The translations under genes were made by a program, and so were the position numbers. 6,333 nt of DNA from assembly GCA_049971355.1 (NCBI GenBank), contig JBMFLE010000035.1, positions 1-6,333 of the forward strand, written 5' to 3'. Numbering within the stretch: position 1 is the stretch's first letter; the number at the start of each line of letters is the position of its first letter. This DNA is from JBMFLE01 sp049971355. Lineage in GTDB: Bacteria; Patescibacteriota; Patescibacteriia; UBA2591; UBA4787. The notes beneath the pieces are model-generated. The model did no database searches. It was not told the origin of the DNA and saw only the letters and a program-made list of their open reading frames with translations. This document shows, piece by piece, positions 1 through 5,558 of the stretch.

Positions 1-396
1 ATGAAAAACATTAAAAATCAAGACGATTAAAATAACAGTAATAAAATTCAGACGAAAAATGTAAAACAAAATTAAAGTAAAAATAAAAAAGGCAACAAAG
101 TGTCCAATGTTAAGCCAGAGGGGGTTGCCGTCTAATTTTAAAAAATCAATAACACTGTTAAAACTTTTATTAAAAGGTGGCTTAGTCCAAAAAAGTGAGA
201 AATGGGAAAAATTATAACTAATTCTCTGTCGACCGAATCTAAATTGATTTAATAACTCTGTTGGTTCGCCGGTAGCATAACTAAATCCGTAGCCTTGTTT
301 GAAATAGCAAACCGGATCAAAACTGGCAATAATAAAAAAATCTATCAAAAGCAGAAACAATAAAAAAATAAAAAGAAATATTCTTGAACCAGTCAT
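1..396 (-). CDS. Unidentified membrane protein, N-terminal part only (3' end beyond left edge)
   Basis: The frame is open from an ATG at 396 to the window edge without a stop, giving 132 visible residues. I do not recognise the family. Residues 6-26 form a strongly hydrophobic helix (rich in F, L, I) after a short MTGSR start. Residues 28-95 are polar and aromatic and probably lie outside the membrane. Two further hydrophobic stretches follow at about 98-114 and 118-132, separated by a short FRLN turn, the last cut by the edge. The upstream frame is open back to a TAG near 436, so a TTG start at 408 is possible, but the ATG gives a normal N-terminus. No Shine-Dalgarno sequence precedes it. 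It lies 108 nt downstream of glmS on the same strand, behind a structured repeat region, so it may have its own promoter. The IGHF at 97-100 beginning a helix faintly recalls VanZ-like proteins, but this is too weak to name. Confidence 0.7.
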   Translation of the reverse strand, partial: MTGSRIFLFIFLLFLLLIDFFIIASFDPVCYFKQGYGFSYATGEPTELLNQFRFGRQRISYNFSHFSLFWTKPPFNKSFNSVIDFLKLDGNPLWLNIGHFVAFFIFTLILFYIFRLNFITVILIVLIFNVFH

Positions 397-410
397 AATC
401 CGAAACAAAT

Positions 411-496
411 AATTTCTATTTATTTCTACAAGTTTCTATTTTATTTCTGAAATTCATAGAAATATGCTCGCTTCGCTCACGAAACTCATAGAAATT
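411..496. repeat. Phased TTTCTA motifs with nested inverted and direct repeats in the glmS / membrane-protein gap
   Basis: Plus-strand TTTCTA occurs at 413, 423 and 433, with a TTTCTG variant at 444, a spacing of 10, 10 and 11 nt. The complement TAGAAA follows at 457 and 489, 32 nt apart, about three helical turns. AATTTCTAT at 411-419 is the exact inverse of 488-496. TTTCTAT at 433-439 is the exact inverse of 456-462. Inside the latter, ATTTCTGAAAT (443-453) is palindromic around the same centre. The 15-mers at 449-463 and 481-495 are direct repeats with one mismatch, flanking a GC-rich stretch. The block lies between the glmS stop and the start of the membrane-protein gene, so it could be a terminator-like structure, an operator or a dispersed intergenic repeat. 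The repeats are directly visible; any function is inference. Confidence 0.6.
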
Positions 497-504
497 TATT
501 GCTT

Positions 505-2343
505 TTATTCTACTGTCACTGACTTTGCTAAATTCCTTGGCTTATCCACATCACATTTCCGTAAAACAGCTATATGATAAGCCAAAAGTTGCAAAGGAAC
601 CACACTCAGTAGGGGCATTAAAAATCCTCTAGTTTTTGGAATATAAATCACTTCGTCAGCTAAATTCTTTATTTGTTCATTGCCTTCGGTAGCCACGGCA
701 ATCACGGTTCCATTTCTTGCTTTAATCTCTTCAATATTGCTAACTATTTTTTGATAAATGATATCCTCGGTATCTGTGGCTAAAACAACAACTGGCATGT
801 TCTTATCAATTAAAGCAATTGGACCGTGTTTCATTTCAGCAGCCGGATAGCCTTCGGCATGAATATAGGAAATTTCTTTTAGTTTCAGGGCGCCTTCTAA
901 AGCAGTTGGAAAATTATAGCCTCGACCTAAATAAAGAAAATTATTAAATTGATAATATTTTTTAGCCAGATTTTTAATCTCTTCGTTTTTATCAAGAATT
1001 TTTTTTATTTTGTCAGGAATTTCTGCCAAACTGTTAATTCTCCCAATAATTTCCTCTCGATCAGTCGTCTTTCTCTCAATAGCCAATAACAGGGCCAATT
1101 CTACTAGAACTGTCACTTGAGAGGTAAAGGCTTTAGTTGAAGCCACGCCAATTTCCGGACCAGCGTGAAGATAAATACCGGCATCAGTTTCTCGGGCAAT
1201 AGTTGAGCCGACTACATTAACAATACCAAAAACTTTTCCCCCTGCTTTTTTGACTTTCCGCAAAGACTCTAAAGTATCAGCTGTCTCGCCCGACTGACTG
1301 ATAACAAAATAAGCAGTTTCATTATCTATTGGTGTTTGTTTGTACCTAAATTCTGACCCGTACTCAACTTCAGTTGGAATATCAGCCAATTGTTCAAAAA
1401 GATATTCGCCAATTAACCCACTATGCCAACTTGTTCCACAAGCTATAATGACTATTCGCTTAATCTTAGATAAGAAATCAATCCAATTTTTTAACCCACC
1501 TAATTTAATTCGGCCCTCATTAACTAGGACTCGACCACGCATTGTATTTCTGACTGCTTCTGGTTGTTCAAAAATTTCTTTCAACATAAAATGTGGAAAT
1601 CCACCTTTTTCAATCTGAGCTAAATCCCATAAAATTTCCTCTGTTTCTTTCTTTATTTCAACATTATCAATAGTGATAATTTGATAGCCATCTTTTTTAA
1701 GAACAGCAATTTCGCCATCAGCCAGATGAATTACTTTTCGAGTATATTCAATTATCGCCGCCGGATCTGAGGCAACTAAATACTCGCCACAATCAATCAA
1801 ACCAATAATTAAAGGACTACCTCTTCGAGCAGCGATCACCTTATCTGGCTCATGAGCAGAGATAATTGCCAAACCGTAAGTTCCATCGATTAAACTCAAG
1901 GCTTTTTGAGTTGCGACCAATAAATCTCCTTGATAATAATTTTCAATTAAATGGGCTATTACTTCTGTATCAGTTTCTGAATGAAATTGATGACCCTGTT
2001 TTATCAACCAGTCTTTTAATATAGCGTAGTTTTCAATGATTCCATTATGAACAACAAAAATTTTCTCTTGACAATCAAAATGTGGATGAGCGTTGATTTC
2101 ATTTGGTTCACCATGGGTAGCCCATCTGGTATGGGCAATAGCTAAATTACTCTCAAAAGAATCTTGATTTATTAAATCTTCTAAAGCACTAACTTTACCT
2201 TTAGTTTTTCGGCACAAAATTTCTTCGGCTTTTGCCGCAGCTAAACCAGCCGAATCATAACCTCGGTATTCCAACCTTTTAAGCCCATTTATCAAAATTG
2301 GAACTCCGTTTTTTGGCCCAATGTAGGCAACAATACCACACAT
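505..2343 (-). CDS. glmS: Glutamine--fructose-6-phosphate aminotransferase (isomerizing), complete
   Basis: This cytoplasmic enzyme converts fructose-6-phosphate and glutamine to glucosamine-6-phosphate and glutamate, the first committed step to UDP-GlcNAc and peptidoglycan. The 612 residues match the usual bacterial length (E. coli 609). The N-terminal class II glutaminase domain (about 2-220) has the nucleophile Cys2 in MCGIVAYIG, YRGYDSAG at 26-33, HTRWATHG at 71-78, HNGIIENY at 99-106 and SETDTEV at 122-128. Two SIS sugar-isomerase domains follow. The first carries CGTSWHSG from C302, SQSGETADT at 349-357 and STKAFTSQ at 402-409. The second carries the KHGP motif at 505-508 with the ring-opening histidine H506. 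The C-terminal tail ends PRNLAKSVTVE, the standard ending that closes over the active site. The ATG at 2343 is fixed by the required Met-Cys2 start, because Met is removed to expose Cys. No Shine-Dalgarno sequence is seen. It lies 157 nt behind the LTD gene and may be transcribed separately. No residue needed for activity appears missing. Confidence 0.98.
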   Translation of the reverse strand: MCGIVAYIGPKNGVPILINGLKRLEYRGYDSAGLAAAKAEEILCRKTKGKVSALEDLINQDSFESNLAIAHTRWATHGEPNEINAHPHFDCQEKIFVVHNGIIENYAILKDWLIKQGHQFHSETDTEVIAHLIENYYQGDLLVATQKALSLIDGTYGLAIISAHEPDKVIAARRGSPLIIGLIDCGEYLVASDPAAIIEYTRKVIHLADGEIAVLKKDGYQIITIDNVEIKKETEEILWDLAQIEKGGFPHFMLKEIFEQPEAVRNTMRGRVLVNEGRIKLGGLKNWIDFLSKIKRIVIIACGTSWHSGLIGEYLFEQLADIPTEVEYGSEFRYKQTPIDNETAYFVISQSGETADTLESLRKVKKAGGKVFGIVNVVGSTIARETDAGIYLHAGPEIGVASTKAFTSQVTVLVELALLLAIERKTTDREEIIGRINSLAEIPDKIKKILDKNEEIKNLAKKYYQFNNFLYLGRGYNFPTALEGALKLKEISYIHAEGYPAAEMKHGPIALIDKNMPVVVLATDTEDIIYQKIVSNIEEIKARNGTVIAVATEGNEQIKNLADEVIYIPKTRGFLMPLLSVVPLQLLAYHIAVLRKCDVDKPRNLAKSVTVE

Positions 2344-2500
2344 AATTATTATTAAAAAAGGAGTCTAAATAACTTAATCTGACCCACTTCTTGATTCTGT
2401 TTTAATTTTGATTACTCCGGGTGTCATAAAACTAAACTCAAAATATTAAAAATTTTTGCTGGATTAAAAATTCATAAATTGCTGCTCATTATTTACAACT
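2344..2500 (-). other. Leader region of glmS with a 17-codon reading frame and a weak promoter-like site
   Basis: This 157-nt gap separates the LTD stop from the glmS start. On the minus strand a weak promoter-like pair can be read: TTGAGT at 2441-2436 and AGTAAT at 2416-2411, with a long 19-nt spacer. A short frame starts with ATG at 2427 and ends with TAA at 2374-2376, encoding MTPGVIKIKTESRSGSD. Its composition (polar, charged, less AT-rich than the surroundings) looks more like coding sequence than the rest of the gap. It has no ribosome binding site and no run of repeated codons typical of amino-acid leader peptides. A small hairpin plus T-tract overlaps its end. I find no glmS-ribozyme-like core. 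Promoter and peptide are both tentative. Confidence 0.25.
2354..2385 (-). terminator. Candidate weak intrinsic terminator or attenuator upstream of glmS
   Basis: Read on the minus strand, GGGTC (2385-2381) can pair with GACTCC (2365-2360), giving five base pairs with one bulged T around a 15-nt AT-rich loop. Six T residues follow immediately (2359-2354). This has the order of a Rho-independent terminator but a short stem. It lies only 10 nt before the glmS ATG. It therefore either ends transcripts from the division/LTD genes incompletely, or acts as an attenuator in the glmS leader. A stem this short may also be chance. Confidence 0.3.
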
Positions 2501-5122
2501 TTACCTGATAATTCCCCTCCACTTCAAAATCAGCCCAACTAAAATTATAGCCAAAGAGGCAGTGCTAATTAACAAATATTTTAAAACAACAGTTTTTGGC
2601 CAAAGATTAGCAACTGAAGACTGTAAATCCTTAATCTCAAAACTCTCTGGGCTTAGAATCTCAAAATTTTTCTGAGCAGCTGATTCTTCCGGGGTTTCTT
2701 CGGTTACGGCTGTTTCCGTAATCTCCAGGTCTTTTTGCCAACGAGGCAAAATTTGCCAACCATTTTTTGCTTCGACTAAAATCCCAGTCACTGTTAATCT
2801 TTGACCTTCTTTTAGATTCTTTTTATCAATTTCAATTTTTGGTCGAATATAAACTTCAACCTCATTATCTCCGTCGTCTAAATAAATTTTTGGACCTGTT
2901 TTTTCAACTATTTGGCCAGAAACTTTTATCAAATAGCCAACCAATTCTTCATTTAGCTCATCCAGGGTAACTTGTTTAGCCAAAATTTGATTAGAGCGCG
3001 ATAAAATTTTAATTTGGTTTGGCTCTTTTATTTTAATCCTTTTTTGATTAAATGCTTCTGATAAAACTCCCTCCACTTCAACCAAATCGCCAATTTTTAA
3101 ATCGGGAAATTTGCCACCAGAAGAATAAATTTGGGCGCCATTAAGATAAAAGTAAGTTTTAGCGAATAAATTCGGCGGAGTAATAACCGTTCCTTGAATT
3201 ATTACTTTATCACCTTTTTCCAAATTTTTTAATTCATTAAGACCAACTTCTACTGCCTCTCTATTTTCCTCTCCAGTTTTTTCCATTTTTATTTCTTTTT
3301 CCTCTGTCTCTCCATCTTCTTCCTCTACGCTCTCAAATATATTAGGTAAACCAGGAGTAGAAATAATAGTATAAAACCACTCTCCAGAATCATTTTTGGC
3401 ATAACTAGCGCCTTCTGGCGGTTTTTGATAATCAATCCTTTGAAGAACTTGACCATTTGGTTTAATCAAACGGACTGAATCAAAAGTATTGTTTAAAGTA
3501 ATTTTTGTCTGCTCTCGAGATAAAATTAGATACTTTTTGCTGCCAATTTCCGAACCGGGAGGAAATTTATAGGGCCGGCTTCCACCTTCAGCATCATCTA
3601 TTTGCCAGCCGCTCAAATCAATAGTTTGTTCACTGTCATTATATAATTCAATCCATTCATTCTCAGTATCTAAACCAACTGGATTAGGCAAAAATTCAGA
3701 AATAAAAATTTTATCAGTTTGAAATTGATCTGGCTTTGACGAAAAATTTTGTTGGGTTGTATTTTGCTGCTCTAACTGATTAATGATTTCTATCTCATTC
3801 CTTTGACCTGGGGTAATATTTTTACAAAGGAAAAAGTCATTTTTGTCATTATTTGTATCTTGACTTTGAGGATCCCTGCCAATTGATTTACTTTGACCAG
3901 GATTGGGCGCGTTATCCAACAAATACCCATCTTCAAAATCACCATAAGTGATTTGATCAATAATTGTCTCTCTATTTTTTAGAATTAAAATATCACCTCC
4001 ATTATTTAAAGAAAAATTAAAATGTTCGCCCTTTTTTAAAACAAGGTAGCCATGAATAGTTAGGACCAGATCAGATAAAACTTTCGGCTTGCCTGTGTTA
4101 TCCTCAATTGTCCAATTACTTAAATCTAAAACATAATCAGTTTTATTATAGAGTTCAATCCATTCTTCTTCTCCCTTTTTTGAATCTGGTTCGGGGAAAA
4201 TTTCATTAATCACCACCTCACCAGGTTTTGGTTGATAATTTGGAGTATAAGAACTACTGCCACTCCAGTTACTTCCGCTGGTGGTGCAGGACGAAGTATT
4301 AAAAGTACAATTTGAATTGCAACTTAAGGTCCCACTACTAAACCCCTGACTCTGACAGGTTTGATCAGCCAAATCATTACCATCGCATTCTTCACTCCCC
4401 TCTTTTATCCCATTACCGCAAACCGGGCCTTGGTTCGGTGGTTCAGAAAGTGGCGGCTCGTTTTCTGCTGGAGACAAACTATTTTGTGGATTAGGAGTGG
4501 TTTGTAAAACAAAATCTGCTGCATTATTATTAGTATCATAACCATTACCAGATCTTTCCTCTGACCCGCCAATCGTTAAAGTTGTCTGAGTTGAATATTG
4601 AGAAGCCTTACGCTCCAAGCTTTGGTTACTGTCAGGATTATTTGGGGATGGATTAGTTTCAAAATCTAAAGCCGTGCCCCAACCAATTTTGTCCACTGTT
4701 ATCGTTACGTAATAAAGAATAATAGTATTGTTGGGAGCAAGATTATAACTTTTGGGCCACATTATATCTGGTGTTGTTGTCCCTGAATAATTTTCCTCTG
4801 GAGCTAAAAGTAAAAAACTTTTTGGCTGAATAACTTTGCCGGCAAATCGACTACTGACCACTAAATTACTTTCACCGCCGCTACTGGTTTTCTTTTTCAA
4901 AACATAGCCAGTTAAATCAATCGGTGAATCAGTTGGATTAAATAATTCAATAAACTCGTCATCAGCTGTTTGCCCGGCAATCTGCACCTCACTAATCACC
5001 ACATGGTTCGCCCATTCTGCTTTGACTGGCAAAATAAATAAGAATAGCCCAAAGACAAAAGCCCCTATCGTTAATAAACTTTTTATTCTCGAATTAAAAT
5101 TTTTCATTAGACATCGTTTCAT
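2501..5122 (-). CDS. Surface-anchored multi-domain protein: three lamin-tail domains, Cys-rich module, two OB-like domains, C-terminal TM anchor
   Basis: The 873-residue exported protein starts with a signal peptide: basic start, hydrophobic core at about 15-32, likely cleavage after VKA at 35. Three lamin-tail domains (LTD, an Ig-like fold) lie at about 38-214, 301-445 and 470-596. Each has the core motif (FIELFN at 57, WIELYN at 321 and 490), then I/L-DL-S/T-G/N, and closes with a TPGxxN-type motif (209, 437, 589). Between LTD1 and LTD2, residues 235-279 hold six cysteines starting CGNGIKEGSEECDG, resembling the Myxococcus-type/DUF4215 cysteine-rich repeat and probably forming three disulfides. 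A Glu-rich linker (597-625) leads to two OB-like beta domains (about 626-708 and 715-800) with GDKVIIQGTV, GDLVEVEGVL and GQRLTVTGIL motifs. A transmembrane helix at about 845-866 and the tail KWRGIIR anchor it facing outward. The gene starts 40 nt after the FtsB-like gene, probably in one operon. ATG at 5122 or 5107 (Met6) is possible; neither has a Shine-Dalgarno sequence. Ligand and role are unknown. Similar OB and LTD modules occur beside extracellular nucleases, but no nuclease motif is seen here. Confidence 0.93.
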   Translation of the reverse strand: MKRCLMKNFNSRIKSLLTIGAFVFGLFLFILPVKAEWANHVVISEVQIAGQTADDEFIELFNPTDSPIDLTGYVLKKKTSSGGESNLVVSSRFAGKVIQPKSFLLLAPEENYSGTTTPDIMWPKSYNLAPNNTIILYYVTITVDKIGWGTALDFETNPSPNNPDSNQSLERKASQYSTQTTLTIGGSEERSGNGYDTNNNAADFVLQTTPNPQNSLSPAENEPPLSEPPNQGPVCGNGIKEGSEECDGNDLADQTCQSQGFSSGTLSCNSNCTFNTSSCTTSGSNWSGSSSYTPNYQPKPGEVVINEIFPEPDSKKGEEEWIELYNKTDYVLDLSNWTIEDNTGKPKVLSDLVLTIHGYLVLKKGEHFNFSLNNGGDILILKNRETIIDQITYGDFEDGYLLDNAPNPGQSKSIGRDPQSQDTNNDKNDFFLCKNITPGQRNEIEIINQLEQQNTTQQNFSSKPDQFQTDKIFISEFLPNPVGLDTENEWIELYNDSEQTIDLSGWQIDDAEGGSRPYKFPPGSEIGSKKYLILSREQTKITLNNTFDSVRLIKPNGQVLQRIDYQKPPEGASYAKNDSGEWFYTIISTPGLPNIFESVEEEDGETEEKEIKMEKTGEENREAVEVGLNELKNLEKGDKVIIQGTVITPPNLFAKTYFYLNGAQIYSSGGKFPDLKIGDLVEVEGVLSEAFNQKRIKIKEPNQIKILSRSNQILAKQVTLDELNEELVGYLIKVSGQIVEKTGPKIYLDDGDNEVEVYIRPKIEIDKKNLKEGQRLTVTGILVEAKNGWQILPRWQKDLEITETAVTEETPEESAAQKNFEILSPESFEIKDLQSSVANLWPKTVVLKYLLISTASLAIILVGLILKWRGIIR

Positions 5123-5162
5123 AATTTGTAGTAATTCGTGAGAGAATTTGTCTGATTAGCGA

Positions 5163-5558
5163 TTACTTCATGAAATATTTCCACCATTTCATTAAATTTG
5201 ATTCTTTTTTGGGGGACGACACTGCTTCGGTTTCAATTTGCTCCTGGTCTTTGGTTGGAACCAAAATAATCACCTTTTCGCCTGGTTTTTGTAAACCAAA
5301 TTTCAAACGCGCCTCTTTCTCTTTGTAAAATTCAGAATTTAAATATTCTAAAGAGGCAGTCATTTCCAAATTTTTCTCCTCTAACTTTTTAATCTCCTTC
5401 TCTAGATTACCAATTTCTTTTTTAATAGAAAAATATTTAATCGTTTGTTGCGCCAAGTTACCAAATAGAAAAATCGAAATTATAACTAAAGCTAACATCA
5501 AATTTGCTGAAGAAAAAAATTTTTTAAGCGTTGATTGTTTTTCATTTGTATTACTCAT
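5163..5558 (-). CDS. FtsB/DivIC-family cell-division protein (septum formation initiator)
   Basis: This 131-residue bitopic membrane protein belongs to the FtsB/DivIC family by architecture and motif. FtsB and DivIC join FtsL/FtsQ-type partners to activate the FtsWI septal peptidoglycan synthase. A short cytoplasmic N-terminus (1-17) is followed by one transmembrane helix (about 18-37). A charged heptad-like coiled coil rich in K, E and L spans about 42-74. The family signature EKEARLKFGLQKPGEKVIIL occupies 80-99, close to the usual 'EKEAREKLGLVKPGE' pattern. Residues 100-131 form an extra tail ending in the aromatic, basic NLMKWWKYFMK. The ATG at 5558 lies inside the ftsW end, overlapping by 8 nt (ATGAGTAA), which supports translational coupling. 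No Shine-Dalgarno sequence is present. The position directly after ftsW supports the division role. FtsB and DivIC cannot be separated from sequence alone, so no symbol is given. Confidence 0.88.
   Translation of the reverse strand: MSNTNEKQSTLKKFFSSANLMLALVIISIFLFGNLAQQTIKYFSIKKEIGNLEKEIKKLEEKNLEMTASLEYLNSEFYKEKEARLKFGLQKPGEKVIILVPTKDQEQIETEAVSSPKKESNLMKWWKYFMK

Noticed and set aside
411..496. CRISPR array
   Set aside because: There are only two 15-nt repeats with one 17-nt spacer, and the other motifs are short and mixed in orientation. No cas gene is present.
1340..1618. 92-codon plus-strand open frame
   Set aside because: It lies entirely inside glmS on the opposite strand, where the minus frame carries conserved SIS-domain motifs. 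The plus-strand product shows no recognisable motif.
2344..2500. glmS ribozyme in the glmS leader
   Set aside because: The gap is AT-rich and lacks the GC-rich pseudoknotted core and cleavage-site context known from Firmicutes glmS leaders.
2767..2970. 67-codon plus-strand open frame
   Set aside because: It is antisense to the OB-like region of the LTD protein, with a Leu/Phe/Gln-rich composition expected from reading the Lys/Glu-rich gene backwards.
5133..5148. Hairpin AATTC-GTGAGA-GAATT between the FtsB-like and LTD genes
   Set aside because: The stem is only five AT-rich pairs with no T-tract, so chance is a sufficient explanation and it does not break the operon.
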